This document shows positions 8,837-17,366 of a stretch of DNA of 64,000 nucleotides, in pieces. This DNA comes from an uncultured Clostridia bacterium (GTDB lineage Bacteria > Bacillota > Clostridia > UMGS1883), in contig CANPZO010000001.1 of assembly GCA_947589005.1 (NCBI GenBank), positions 155,585-219,584 on the forward strand. Direction: 5' to 3'. The notes under the pieces were generated by a model. The model did no database searches and was not told the origin of the DNA. It worked only from the letters and a program-made list of their open reading frames with translations. Positions within the stretch are counted from its first letter, which is position 1. Each line of letters opens with the position of its first letter. Made by a program: the position numbers and the translations under genes.

Positions 8837-10021
8837 ATGACCATAGCCGAGCTTAAGAAGGAATTTGTGAAACACTACGGCGGAGACGAGAGCGACGTGC
8901 GCATATTCATGAGTCCCGGCCGCGTCAACCTCATCGGCGAACACACCGATTATAACGGGGGCTATGTGTTCCCCGCGGCCCTGACCATGGGCACCACCAT
9001 AGCCGTAAGGCGGATACCCGAAAATGTAATCCGCCTTCGCGCCACCGACCTCCCCGACTTTGTGGAGGCCGACATAAACAACCTTGACGCCTACCGCGAC
9101 CTCAAATGGGGCAACTATCAGATAGGCTGCGCCGTCGAGCTTCAGAAGCGGGGCTACGAGATACTGGGCTGCGAGATGCTCTTCCACGGCAACCTGCCCT
9201 ACGGCGGCGGCCTCAGCTCCTCGGCCTCCATCGAGGTTTCCACCGCCCTTGCGCTGGCCACCTTTTCCAATGAGAAAAAGGGCATAACCGAGCCCGTGAA
9301 CATGATTGAGATGGCCCAGGTGGGCCAAGGCTCGGAGTGCAACTACTGCGGCGTAAACTGCGGCATCATGGATCAGTTTGCCTCGGCCATGGGTCAGAAG
9401 AACCACGTTATCTTCCTCAACTGCAAGGATTTGAGCTATGAGATAGTTCCCCTTGAGATGGACGGCTATAAGATAGTCATCGCCAACACCAACAAAAAGC
9501 GTTCTCTCGCGGACAGCAAGTACAACGAGCGCCGGGCTCAGTGCGAGGCCGGTCTCGCCGCCCTCCAAAAGGCCATTCCCGAGGCCACCTGCCTTGGCGA
9601 CATATCCATGGAGCAGTTTATCCAGTACAAGCACCTCATCGAGGACGAGGTTATCCGCAACCGGGTTGAGCACGTCATTTCCGAGGACAACCGTGTGCTG
9701 CTCAGCATCGAGGCACTCAACAGCGGCAACGTCATCGAGTTCGGACGCCTGATGAACGGCAGCGGCGACAGCCTCCGCGACCTTTACGAGGTTACCGGCA
9801 AGGAGCTGGACACCCTCGTTGAGGAGGCGCGGAAGATAGACGGCACTATCGGAAGCCGCATGACCGGCGCCGGCTTCGGCGGATGCACGGTTTCCATCGT
9901 CCGTGAGGACGCCGTGAACGAGTTCATCGAAAAGGTGGGCAAGGCATACGAGGAAAAGATAGGCTACGCCGCGTCTTTCTACGTTGACAACGTGGGCGAC
10001 GGCGGACACGAAATAAAATAA
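8837..10021 (+). CDS. galK: Galactokinase
   Basis: Phosphorylates galactose with ATP to galactose-1-phosphate, the substrate of the preceding gene. The GHMP-kinase motifs are present: GRVNLIGEHTDYNGG near residue 30, the ATP loop PYGGGLSSSAS (about 120-130), and TGAGFGGCTVS near the C terminus. At 394 aa the length is normal for the family. It starts one base after the galT stop. Its stop codon lies inside a run of five AAATA pentamers, followed directly by a terminator, so the operon ends here. No galE or mutarotase gene is in the window. Confidence 0.95.
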   Translation: MTIAELKKEFVKHYGGDESDVRIFMSPGRVNLIGEHTDYNGGYVFPAALTMGTTIAVRRIPENVIRLRATDLPDFVEADINNLDAYRDLKWGNYQIGCAVELQKRGYEILGCEMLFHGNLPYGGGLSSSASIEVSTALALATFSNEKKGITEPVNMIEMAQVGQGSECNYCGVNCGIMDQFASAMGQKNHVIFLNCKDLSYEIVPLEMDGYKIVIANTNKKRSLADSKYNERRAQCEAGLAALQKAIPEATCLGDISMEQFIQYKHLIEDEVIRNRVEHVISEDNRVLLSIEALNSGNVIEFGRLMNGSGDSLRDLYEVTGKELDTLVEEARKIDGTIGSRMTGAGFGGCTVSIVREDAVNEFIEKVGKAYEEKIGYAASFYVDNVGDGGHEIK

Positions 10022-10035
10022 AATAAAATAAAATA
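10011..10035 (+). repeat. Tandem AAATA x5 microsatellite over the galK stop
   Basis: Five perfect AAATA units that include the last two galK codons and the stop codon. The low-GC tract stands out from the surrounding GC-rich gene. Confidence 0.9.
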
Positions 10036-10041
10036 AACAAG

Positions 10042-10070
10042 CGAAGCGGGGCCGCCATGGCCCCGTTTCT
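10042..10070 (+). terminator. Rho-independent terminator of galTK
   Basis: GCGGGGCC pairs with GGCCCCG(T) around a GCCAT loop, and TTTCTT follows. Confidence 0.85.
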
Positions 10071-10108
10071 TAAAATAAGTGAAAAAAATAAGTAAAAAAC
10101 AGAGTTGA

Positions 10109-10461
10109 ATGAAAATGAAAAAAATCTTATGCGTTATCCTATCGCTTTCAATGCTTTTGTCCGCCGTTCCCGCCTTGGCGTCAGATTACGCTGACATCTC
10201 CCTGCTCCCCGCCCACGTCCGGCAGCTGGTGAAGGAGTTCGAGGCCAGGGACTACGGCGACGAGGTGTACCAGGCTTTTATTCACGACCCCGTTGACTTT
10301 AGGGGTTGCGTGTAGTAGAATTGGGAGAACGACAAATCGGCATTTGCAGAGGCAATGAAGCGTTGCGTTTTTATCACGTCAACAAGAATTGCCATCGCGT
10401 AAAAAAGCGTGGAATTTATCAAATGTTTCTTGCGGGCGACAAATTTCCAATAAAAGTTGGT
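10109..10461 (+). pseudogene. Broken gene for a small secreted protein
   Basis: A good signal peptide (MKMKKILCVILSLSMLLSAV, then PALA) leads a 68-codon frame that stops at 10315 after ...HDPVDFRGCV. Another frame is open from about 10303 to 10461 and encodes ~50 residues of protein-like sequence (ELGERQIGICRGNEALRFYH and so on), so a frameshift near 10300 would join the two. GC content falls sharply across the junction, which equally allows an insertion or deletion scar. I do not recognise the family. The alternative is a real short secreted peptide from the first frame. Confidence 0.45.
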
Positions 10462-10489
10462 TGAAAGAAATCCCAGAATATGCTATAAC
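10461..10489 (+). promoter_or_regulatory. Promoter of the XRE regulator
   Basis: TTGAAA (10461-10466), a 17-nt spacer and TATAAC (10484-10489). Confidence 0.65.
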
Positions 10490-10493
10490 TTTA

Positions 10494-10505
10494 TTGTGAT
10501 CACAA
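10494..10505. promoter_or_regulatory. Perfect 12-bp palindrome, probable operator
   Basis: TTGTGATCACAA lies 5 nt after the -10 box and 29 nt before the regulator's start codon, the usual place for an autoregulatory operator. Confidence 0.6.
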
Positions 10506-10534
10506 AACCAAATTACATATTGGAGGAATAGCTT

Positions 10535-10900
10535 ATGAATTTTAATGAGAAATTGATTAACTTGCGAAAAAAAAAGGGCCTTTCGCAAGAAGAACTGGGT
10601 GCGGAGATAAAGGTTTCCCGCCAGACAATTTCAAAATGGGAGTCCTGTCAATCTTACCCTGATTTTCAGCGTCTCGTCCTTTTGAGCGATTACTTTGGTT
10701 TAACTCTCGACGAGTTGGTAAAGGATATTGATGTAGAGGAGGTCAGAGACAAAAACATAAACAGCGAAAAGCTCAATTCAATATACAATGACGTAAATAC
10801 TGCGAAAAATATCTTTAAGTGGTATTTGATAATTGGTGGAAGTATCGCTGCTATTGTCATCTTGATTATCGCTTATTTTTTTATCATCACAATATTTTAG
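10535..10900 (+). CDS. XRE-family transcriptional regulator with C-terminal membrane segment
   Basis: A 121-aa protein. The N-terminal helix-turn-helix is classic: LRKKKGLSQEELGAEIKVSR, then QTISKWESCQSYPDF (about residues 9-45). A short acidic linker follows, then a single C-terminal transmembrane helix (about 96-119). GGAGGAATAGCTT precedes the ATG. Membrane-anchored XRE repressors of this layout are common in Firmicutes; the target is unknown, and the palindrome just upstream suggests self-control. The gene is AT-rich compared with its neighbours and sits among repeats, which suggests recent acquisition. Confidence 0.85.
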   Translation: MNFNEKLINLRKKKGLSQEELGAEIKVSRQTISKWESCQSYPDFQRLVLLSDYFGLTLDELVKDIDVEEVRDKNINSEKLNSIYNDVNTAKNIFKWYLIIGGSIAAIVILIIAYFFIITIF

Positions 10901-10989
10901 GTAGCAGCACTTGTGGGTGAAAAGCATTTTTTGATAGATAGAGTGATTTAATTCAGTACCACCATATTAACAACTTACTGTTTGGTGGG

Positions 10990-11051
10990 ATAATGTCAAG
11001 GAACAGCGGGAAGATTTTTACGCAGTAAAAACACTCTGCCCTTGACATTAT
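10990..11051. repeat. Inverted repeat with 12-bp perfect arms
   Basis: ATAATGTCAAGG (10990-11001) and CCTTGACATTAT (11040-11051) enclose a 38-nt centre. There is no coding potential. It could be a hairpin RNA, a MITE remnant or a bidirectional terminator-like structure for the XRE gene. Confidence 0.6.
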
Positions 11052-11071
11052 GATAAGTGAATATAATATTT

Positions 11072-11489
11072 TGAGGGGCAAGCCAAAACGCTGGCTTGCC
11101 CCTCCTTTTTCACAAAAGGCCACGTTCGCGTCGCCTGCTTCGGGCCTAAAGCGGCCCTCGCTGCGGTTTTGGCTCACTACCAACCTTTTGCGAGGTTTTT
11201 GTCCGTCATGAGGGACGGCGATCATGGGCCCCCCGCAAAGCCGACAGACTTTGTGGGGAAAAGGAGGAGCAGCCGAACGAGCCAAACGGCGACTTTTTTG
11301 CAAAGCATAAAAAGTCGCCGCAAGCGAAGTCAGGCTTGCGACGACGTAAGGCGGCTTGCCCGGGGGCCGCCGAAAAAATTTAAAAGAAATCTGAACAAGC
11401 GATGTTACACCTGTTCAGATATTGTTCTGCACGATTTTTTTGTACAGCCCCCGTGCCTCCAAATTACATAGTAAGTTTTTTACATCCCC
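11072..11489. repeat. Mosaic dispersed repeat region, copy 3
   Basis: A patchwork of palindromes and family modules: GGGGCAAGCC and GGCTTGCCCC arms (about 11075-11102); GGGCCCCCCGCAAAG with TTTGTGGGGAAAAGGAG (about 11225-11270), as in copy 1 on the other strand; and GTTCTGCACGATTTTTTT, then ACAGCCCC, GTGCCTCCA and ATTACATAGT (11421-11474), as in copy 2. The last module, CTCCAAATTACATAGT followed by TTTTTTACATCCC, also matches 63.3 kb and runs into the last codons of cca. I see no gene in 10901-11479. Confidence 0.6.
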
Positions 11490-12832
11490 CGCTCATGCAG
11501 GCGTATTCTGTCCCTAAATTCCTTCATATACTCAGTGAGGGCGGCGCGCTCGTTTTCCACACGGCCGTTCATCACGCCGTTAAGACAGTGACGCAGGGCC
11601 GCTCCTATCCGGCGGCCCTCAAGACCGACGGCGGCGGCGTCCCTCCCGTCCACGGCCAGAGCGCCAAGCTCGTGGCACAACCCTTCTCCCGTTATACGGC
11701 GGAAATTTTTGCGCCCGCCCTCAATCAGGTCCAGCTTTTCCTCCCGACGGTACATGGACTGCGCCAAAGTGTCGGCCCTCATTACCTCGAATAAATCCGG
11801 CATCAGCTCTTCCCCTATAAGGGAGGTGAGCTTCAGCGTCTGGGAAAGGCCGCCGGTGAGCCGTACATCGTGGAAGCGTACCAGCTTTTCGGCTTTTTCT
11901 ATCGAGGCGTTGTCCCACTTGAGCCGGCGGAGTATATCTCCCGCCATCCTCGCCCCGACAGCGGCGTGGCCTTTGAAGTGGCCCGTCCCGTTTTTAAGCT
12001 TAAATCTCAGCGGCTTGGCGGCGTCATGGAGCAGCAGGGCGGCCTTCACCGCCGCGTCACCGCCCTCATAGCCGTCCACGGCGGCGAGTATATGGGTGTA
12101 AACGTCGTAACAGTGGTGGACGGTCCTCTGCTCAAAGTCAAAGCAGGGTCTAAGCTCCGGCACCACCTCGGCAATCACCTCCCGAAAGCGCGTAAAGGCC
12201 GGACGGACGCGGCCGTTTTGGAGGGCCTTGAAAAGCTCGTCCCTCCGGCGCTCGGCGGAAATATTTCGAAGCAGCGCCCTCTCCTCCAGCATGGCGGCGG
12301 CGGTGCGTTCCTCCACTTCAAAGCCCAAAGAGGCGCTGAACCTAACTCCGCGAAGTATGCGGAGGGCGTCCTCGCCAAAGCGCAGCCGAGGCTCCCCCAC
12401 CGCCCTTATCAGGCGTCGGTCGATGTCCACGCGCCCGCCGAAGGGGTCGCAAAGCCCACGCTTGGGCGAATAGGCCATGGCGTTGACGGTGAAATCCCGA
12501 CGGGACAAATCGAGGGTCAGGTCGCCGGTAAACTCCACCCTTTCGGGCCTACGGTTGCCGGCGTAGGGACCGTCCACACGGAAGGTGGTTATCTCATAGG
12601 CCCCGCCGCCCTCGATGACGGTTACGGTGCCGTGCTTTATGCCCGTTTCAATAATACGGCGGCCCGTCAGGGCGGCTTTTACCTCGTCGGGCCGGGCGGA
12701 GGTGCAGATGTCCCAGTCCTTTGGCTCGCGTCCCATGAGGCTGTCGCGGACGCAGCCGCCCACCGCATATGCCTCGAAGCCCGCCTCCTCAAGCCGGGAG
12801 AGCAGGCCGAGCACGCTTTCGGGAATAATCAT
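11480..12832 (-). CDS. cca: CCA-adding tRNA nucleotidyltransferase
   Basis: Adds or repairs the 3' CCA of tRNAs. The protein (450 aa) has the class II nucleotidyltransferase fold: GGCVRDSLMGREPKDWDICT (about residues 22-41, containing the metal-binding D-x-D), the RRDFTVNAMAY motif and the RILRGVRFSASLGF ribose/base region. An HD-type domain follows (LLLHDAAKP near residue 260). A longer frame starts at 12853, but AAGGAGG is placed for the ATG at 12832. Its 5' end overlaps the -35 region of the divergent gene at 12898. The last codons coincide with a dispersed repeat, so the C terminus may have been altered. Confidence 0.92.
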   Translation of the reverse strand: MIIPESVLGLLSRLEEAGFEAYAVGGCVRDSLMGREPKDWDICTSARPDEVKAALTGRRIIETGIKHGTVTVIEGGGAYEITTFRVDGPYAGNRRPERVEFTGDLTLDLSRRDFTVNAMAYSPKRGLCDPFGGRVDIDRRLIRAVGEPRLRFGEDALRILRGVRFSASLGFEVEERTAAAMLEERALLRNISAERRRDELFKALQNGRVRPAFTRFREVIAEVVPELRPCFDFEQRTVHHCYDVYTHILAAVDGYEGGDAAVKAALLLHDAAKPLRFKLKNGTGHFKGHAAVGARMAGDILRRLKWDNASIEKAEKLVRFHDVRLTGGLSQTLKLTSLIGEELMPDLFEVMRADTLAQSMYRREEKLDLIEGGRKNFRRITGEGLCHELGALAVDGRDAAAVGLEGRRIGAALRHCLNGVMNGRVENERAALTEYMKEFRDRIRLHERGM

Positions 12833-12843
12833 AAAACGCCTCC

Positions 12844-12872
12844 TTGACAACACTGAAAAAATGGTGTAAAAT
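12844..12872 (+). promoter_or_regulatory. Consensus promoter of the lipid-kinase gene
   Basis: TTGACA (12844-12849), a 17-nt spacer and TAAAAT (12867-12872). The -35 box is next to the cca ribosome-binding site on the other strand. Confidence 0.8.
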
Positions 12873-12897
12873 ATACATTAAAAGAGAGGTCATAAAG

Positions 12898-13785
12898 ATG
12901 AAGAAAATGCTTTTTGTATATAACCCCCACGCGGGCAAGGCTCAGATAACCGGCAGCCTTTCGGCGATAATAGACATATTCACCAAGGGCGGCTACCTTG
13001 TCACGGCGAGACCCACTCAAGCCTCGGGCGACGGCATGGAAGTCATAAAGGAGCTGGGCGAAAAATATGACATTGTGGTTTGCAGCGGCGGCGACGGCAC
13101 CCTTTGCGAGGCGGTGGGCGGCCTTATGTCCCTGCCGAGGGAAAAACGCCCGCCCTTGGGCTATATCCCCGCCGGCAGCACCAACGACTTCGCGTCCTCG
13201 CTGGGCATACCCAAGGACATGAAGGACGCGGCGGAAATGATAATCCACGGCATACCCTTCCGCTGTGACATCGGCGCTTTCAACGAGAAATACTTCACCT
13301 ACGTGGCGGCGTTCGGGGCCTTCACCTCCGTATCCTACGGCACCCCTCAGCAAATAAAAAACGTCCTCGGTCACACGGCCTACATATTGGAGGGGGCCAA
13401 GCAGGTGGGCAGCATAAAGCCCTACCACATAAAGCTTGAGGTGGGCGAAAAGGTCATAGAGGACGACTTCCTCTTCGGAATGGTCAGCAACGCCACCCAG
13501 GTGGGCGGCATGAAAACTCCGTCCGAGCTGGCCATCTCACTCAACGACGGTATGTTCGAGGTGCTTCTGGTACGTTCGCCAAAGAGCCTCGCCGACATTC
13601 CGGATATGCTTTCCGAGGTAATACGTCTGGACATGAACGCCAAGAGCTACCTCAACTTCAAGTGCAGCAGCATCACTTTCTCCAGTGAAACGCCCATACC
13701 GTGGACCATCGACGGAGAGTTCGGCGGCGACCGCGAAAGGGTGGACATACGGAACATCAGCAACGCCATAGGCATTATCGTATGA
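12898..13785 (+). CDS. Diacylglycerol kinase family lipid kinase
   Basis: A 295-aa cytosolic or peripheral-membrane enzyme of the DagK/YegS family, which phosphorylates diacylglycerol or related lipids with ATP and recycles diacylglycerol from envelope synthesis. The nucleotide-binding GGDGT lies at residues 64-68, with NPHAGK near residue 9 and PAGSTNDFASSLGIP (about 96-110). The substrate cannot be fixed from sequence. Start at 12898: AGAGAGGT precedes the ATG, and the promoter lies 26 nt upstream. It ends at a bidirectional terminator shared with hup. Confidence 0.88.
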   Translation: MKKMLFVYNPHAGKAQITGSLSAIIDIFTKGGYLVTARPTQASGDGMEVIKELGEKYDIVVCSGGDGTLCEAVGGLMSLPREKRPPLGYIPAGSTNDFASSLGIPKDMKDAAEMIIHGIPFRCDIGAFNEKYFTYVAAFGAFTSVSYGTPQQIKNVLGHTAYILEGAKQVGSIKPYHIKLEVGEKVIEDDFLFGMVSNATQVGGMKTPSELAISLNDGMFEVLLVRSPKSLADIPDMLSEVIRLDMNAKSYLNFKCSSITFSSETPIPWTIDGEFGGDRERVDIRNISNAIGIIV

Positions 13786-13808
13786 CCCTTTTTGTTCGAT
13801 AACGATGT

Positions 13809-13849
13809 AAAAGAGACCGCTCGGAGTTGAGCCGACGCGGTCTCTTTTT
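13809..13849. terminator. Bidirectional terminator between the lipid-kinase gene and hup
   Basis: AAAAGAGACCGC (13809-13820) pairs with GCGGTCTCTTTTT (13837-13849). There are A and T runs on both sides, so it serves both convergent genes. Confidence 0.85.
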
Positions 13850-13860
13850 ATCGGAAGATA

Positions 13861-14133
13861 CTACTTTAAGCTGTCTTTCAATGCCTGGCCTGCCTTAAAC
13901 GCAGGAACCTTCGTGGCGGGAATTTGAATGGTCTTACCCGTGGCAGGGTTCTTACCTTCACGAGCGGCCCTGTCCCGTACCTCAAAAGTACCGAAACCAA
14001 CAAGCTGAACCTTTTCGCCCTTCTTCAAAGCGCCTTCAACCGTAGCTGTAAACGCAGCCAGCGCCTTTTCGGTGTCCTTCTTGGAAAGTCCTGCTTTTTC
14101 AGCCATTTCCGCAATCAATCCGGCCTTATTCAT
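13861..14133 (-). CDS. hup: HU-type DNA-binding protein
   Basis: A 90-aa histone-like protein that bends and compacts DNA. It has the family signature [20 protein letters not shown] near residues 46-65 and the N-terminal [20 protein letters not shown]. It is preceded by GGGAGG, 8 nt before the ATG. It follows mazG on the same strand, so it may be read from the upstream operon as well as from an AT-rich promoter in the gap. Confidence 0.95.
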   Translation of the reverse strand: MNKAGLIAEMAEKAGLSKKDTEKALAAFTATVEGALKKGEKVQLVGFGTFEVRDRAAREGKNPATGKTIQIPATKVPAFKAGQALKDSLK

Positions 14134-14196
14134 TTTGATAACCTCCCTTTTTTTATAAAAAATATAGGTTTAAAGTTTTAAAAACCTTAATCACGC

Positions 14197-14862
14197 TTAT
14201 TTTAACACATTTTGTGAGCAATTGCAAGTGTTTTCTTCAAATTTTTTTACAAATTTTATATATTTTTTTAAAAATATGCCAAATTCTTCTTCGGGGTCCC
14301 TTCCCGCGTCCACCGCTTTCTTCATCGCAAGGAACATTTCATACCCGAAATCACCGGTGTTTGGTATTTCGGAAAACCCTCTTTTGACCGCCTTTTTGTA
14401 GAGCTTTTCGCCTCTGGTCAGGGCGGGCAGGGCCTTGCTTACGCCTTCCATCTCCTGGGACAGAGTCTCCTGTCCCCGCTCGCGGCGTTTTATCTCGTCC
14501 CAGCGGTCCAGCACCTCTTCGGCGGTGTCGGCCTTTGCCTCGCCGAAAATATGAGGGTGGCGGGCTATCATTTTTTCGCAGACGGCGTCGGTCACATCGT
14601 CGATGGTGAACTCGCCCGCCTCGGCCCCTATCTGCGCGTGGAGAACCACCTGAAGCAGCACGTCGCCCAGCTCGTCGGCCATCTTCGCCCCGTCGGAGCC
14701 GTCAAAGGTCTCCGCCGCCTCATAAGCCTCCTCTATCATATGCTTTTTCAGCGATTGGTGGGTCTGCTCCCTGTCCCAGGGGCAGCCGTCCGGCGCCCGA
14801 AGCCGCGCGATTATGCCGCACAGGTCGGCGAAGCTTTTTTTAGTTTCTCCACTTTTTTCCAT
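14197..14862 (-). CDS. mazG: Nucleoside triphosphate pyrophosphohydrolase MazG
   Basis: Hydrolyses nucleoside triphosphates to monophosphate and pyrophosphate, limiting aberrant nucleotides. The protein (221 aa) carries the MazG signature LRAPDGCPWDREQTHQSL near the N terminus, the metal ligands in EEAYEAAE and ADELGDVLLQ, and the substrate block RHPHIFGE. The start is the ATG at 14862 with GGAG 8 nt upstream; an in-frame GTG at 14871 overlaps the stop of the flippase gene. The flippase-mazG order matches the conserved spoVB-mazG (yabM-yabN) arrangement of Firmicutes, but without the methyltransferase fusion of YabN. Confidence 0.93.
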   Translation of the reverse strand: MEKSGETKKSFADLCGIIARLRAPDGCPWDREQTHQSLKKHMIEEAYEAAETFDGSDGAKMADELGDVLLQVVLHAQIGAEAGEFTIDDVTDAVCEKMIARHPHIFGEAKADTAEEVLDRWDEIKRRERGQETLSQEMEGVSKALPALTRGEKLYKKAVKRGFSEIPNTGDFGYEMFLAMKKAVDAGRDPEEEFGIFLKKYIKFVKKFEENTCNCSQNVLK

Positions 14863-14863
14863 G

Positions 14864-16348
14864 TTATACACTCCGTTTTTTCTTAAATTCCGACAGGTCC
14901 ACGGCCTTCAATGCCACCGCGAGGACAAGATAGACCGCCCCCGTCACGGCCACGGCCGTTAAAAATCCGAGACTGCCGCGCATGAGAGCGTACACTCCCC
15001 TGCCGACCAGCACGGCTATGCCCGCGGCGGCCAACGGCCTGAAAATCACGCCCGCCGGCAGGCTGAAGCCAAGGTGTCTGTAGAACAGCAGCACAAAGGC
15101 CGCGCAGGACACCGCGTAGGCTATCACCGTCGCCAGCGGCGCCCCGGACACTCCGACGGCGGGCACAAGCAGAAAGTTAAGCCCCGTTTTTACACCCACC
15201 GTGAGACCCAGCAACGCTATGGGCTTCCAGACGCAGCCCGTGGCCTGGAGTATGCCGGAAATCACCTGAGTAAAGGGTATCAGCAGCATGAGCACGCCTG
15301 TGAACATAAGGGGCTCGCTGTGGGCGCCGCCCTTATACAGCAGCTCCATTATCTCGCTGTGGAAGCTGACGGCCCCCAGCATACACGGCATGGAAATAAA
15401 CATTACCATCCTTACGGCGGATACGGCGTTGCCCCGAAGCAGCCCCCCGTCGCCGTCGCGGTGAGCCTCGGCGCTGGCCGGAGCCACGCTCATGGTAACG
15501 GCGGATATGACGGTAGCCGGCAGGTTATATATCGTAAAGGCCCGTGTCAGGTAGCCGAACTGGGCCTTCGCCTCACCTGCGGCCATGCCGGCCCCGGTCA
15601 GTATCTTCTGAACGGTCAGGGTGTCGGCCAGCATAACACAGGCGAACCCCGCCGCCCCGAGGGTCACCGGCACGGACATCATCACAATGCGGCCCATGAA
15701 GCCCAGCGTCGGAGCCCTGCGAACGCTGATATATTTTTTGCCAGCGATTAGCAGCGCGGCCGCCCCGCAGACAGTGCCCGCCGTCACGCCTGCCATCGCC
15801 CCGGCCGCGGCGGTACCGATGCCCCTGGGTACCAGCAGAGCGCAGACGCCAAGGCCGACGCCAACCTTGCACAGGCTGTCCAGCATCTGACTGACGGCCG
15901 AGGGCAGCATATTGCCCCGGCCCTGAAAATATCCCTTATAAGCACTGACAACGCCCAAAAATACTATCGCCGGAGCCATAACTCTTATGGCGAGGAACTC
16001 CGCCCCGTCGCCGCTTATAAAGCGGGCAACGGGCCTCGCGAAAACGAACAGCGCCCCCGCAACCGCTATCCCCACCCCGGTCACAAGGACCAGCGCCGAG
16101 GAGCGTATCCTCGCCGCGTCCTCCTCGCCGCTGTCGGCGACAAGATTGCTGACCGCCATGGGTATGCCCGTGCCCCCCACCGCCAGCATCCAGTTAAATA
16201 TCGAATAGGCGCTCTGATATATGGCTATACCCTCGGCGCCTATGAAAAACTTATCCAGCGGTATCTTAAAGACCGCGCTCAAAGCCTTGCACAAAAGAGA
16301 CGCCGCCGAAAGCAGCAACGCTCCCTTTACGAAGCTGCGGCGGCTCAT
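14864..16348 (-). CDS. Polysaccharide/lipid flippase of the SpoVB/MurJ-like family
   Basis: A 494-aa integral membrane protein with about 14 predicted helices. The N-terminal sequence (FVKGALLLSAASLLCKALSA, FFIGAEGIAIYQSAY, GIPMAVSNLVAD) is typical of the SpoVB/MOP exporters that flip lipid-linked wall or polysaccharide precursors. The ATG overlaps the upstream gene's stop as ATGA, and mazG starts within a few bases of its end, so the three genes form one operon. The exact cargo, and whether it acts in sporulation or vegetative growth, is inference. Confidence 0.88.
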   Translation of the reverse strand: MSRRSFVKGALLLSAASLLCKALSAVFKIPLDKFFIGAEGIAIYQSAYSIFNWMLAVGGTGIPMAVSNLVADSGEEDAARIRSSALVLVTGVGIAVAGALFVFARPVARFISGDGAEFLAIRVMAPAIVFLGVVSAYKGYFQGRGNMLPSAVSQMLDSLCKVGVGLGVCALLVPRGIGTAAAGAMAGVTAGTVCGAAALLIAGKKYISVRRAPTLGFMGRIVMMSVPVTLGAAGFACVMLADTLTVQKILTGAGMAAGEAKAQFGYLTRAFTIYNLPATVISAVTMSVAPASAEAHRDGDGGLLRGNAVSAVRMVMFISMPCMLGAVSFHSEIMELLYKGGAHSEPLMFTGVLMLLIPFTQVISGILQATGCVWKPIALLGLTVGVKTGLNFLLVPAVGVSGAPLATVIAYAVSCAAFVLLFYRHLGFSLPAGVIFRPLAAAGIAVLVGRGVYALMRGSLGFLTAVAVTGAVYLVLAVALKAVDLSEFKKKRSV

Positions 16349-17298
16349 TTGTTCTTCACCTGTTTGTCGGAAAACACCTTGTCGTCGGCTTCGATATCCC
16401 TGCGGAGAGAGTTGAGCCTTTCCTCACGCTTGGCCTCCTCGGGGTCGCGCATATACTTTTTAATGAGAGGATAGGTTATGAAGAGCTTCGTATAATCCAC
16501 CATGGCAAAAAGTATTATGCCGATGAGCAGGCCGAAAAGCGGCATAATCACCGTAAGCGCGGCAACTATAAGGGCTATCAGTATCCCCAGTACAAAGGCC
16601 GCCGCCGTCTGGGGGAGCTTGCCCAGCACCATTATAAAGGAATTTTTGTATACATCTCGCAGCTTGAATTTGAAGCTGGTGATAACGGGATATATGTATA
16701 TGTGCATCATTCCCCACATCAGCGCCACAAACAGCAGCAGGGTCTGTATCAGCTTGAGCAAAATGCCGCTCCCAATTATACTTTGAACAAATTTATTGGG
16801 GAAGTAATATATGCCGAAGCTGAAGGTCAGCACCGCGACGGCGAGGCAGTCGATGGCAAAGGCGACGGTGCCCTGCAAAAAATTGCTTTTGAAAGCGCCC
16901 CAGAAGTCCTGCCACACCCAGGCATGGGTATCGTCGATATATTTGCGTATAACATTGTCGAGACCACACGAGGCCGCTCCGCCGCCGTTCAGGGTATACA
17001 TGACCAATACGCCCAGTATGGTCAGCAGAGTTCCGTACTCGTCCATTATCGCCTTAATGCCGGAGGTATCGACACCGCAAATCATCATGACGACTATCAT
17101 GATGTTGTTGCAGATGAACCACATTATGAGGTAAGGTATAATTGAGAACAGAAGATACAGAAAGTTGACGGTCACCAGCTTCCATATCCGCCGCCCCAGA
17201 ATGTCGAAATATTTGGCCGCGCCCTTCTTTTCCGCCTCGTCCTTGCGGACGCCGGGGCCGGGCTTGTTATAGTCAAAAAGTCCAAAAAAACCTGCCAA
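16345..17298 (-). CDS. DUF624/YesL-like integral membrane protein
   Basis: A 317-aa polytopic membrane protein. The N-terminal GFFGLFDYNKPGPGV and the KYFDILGRRIWKLVTVNFLY block resemble the DUF624 (YesL) family; about six hydrophobic segments follow and the C-terminal tail is charged. Function is unknown; YesL lies in a rhamnogalacturonan locus in Bacillus, but here the neighbours are wall genes. I choose the TTG at 17298, which has GGAGGG 8 nt upstream, over an in-frame TTG at 17313 that lacks a ribosome site. It is the first gene of the operon that continues with the flippase and mazG. Confidence 0.7.
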   Translation of the reverse strand: MAGFFGLFDYNKPGPGVRKDEAEKKGAAKYFDILGRRIWKLVTVNFLYLLFSIIPYLIMWFICNNIMIVVMMICGVDTSGIKAIMDEYGTLLTILGVLVMYTLNGGGAASCGLDNVIRKYIDDTHAWVWQDFWGAFKSNFLQGTVAFAIDCLAVAVLTFSFGIYYFPNKFVQSIIGSGILLKLIQTLLLFVALMWGMMHIYIYPVITSFKFKLRDVYKNSFIMVLGKLPQTAAAFVLGILIALIVAALTVIMPLFGLLIGIILFAMVDYTKLFITYPLIKKYMRDPEEAKREERLNSLRRDIEADDKVFSDKQVKNK

Positions 17299-17329
17299 GG
17301 TCAGTCCCTCCAATTTACGTTTTGTCTAT

Positions 17330-17358
17330 ATTATAACACCGTTTAGGCAAATTTACAA
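17330..17358 (-). promoter_or_regulatory. Promoter of the yesL-like / flippase / mazG operon
   Basis: Read on the minus strand: TTGTAA, 17-nt spacer, TATAAT. Confidence 0.65.
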
Positions 17359-17366
17359 GCCCTTTT

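Noticed and set aside
7862..10009. A 715-codon open frame on the minus strand opposite galT-galK
   Set aside because: It mirrors two certain genes in a GC-rich genome; its translation is Val/Ala/Gly/His-rich without domain-like motifs and lacks a proper ribosome site.
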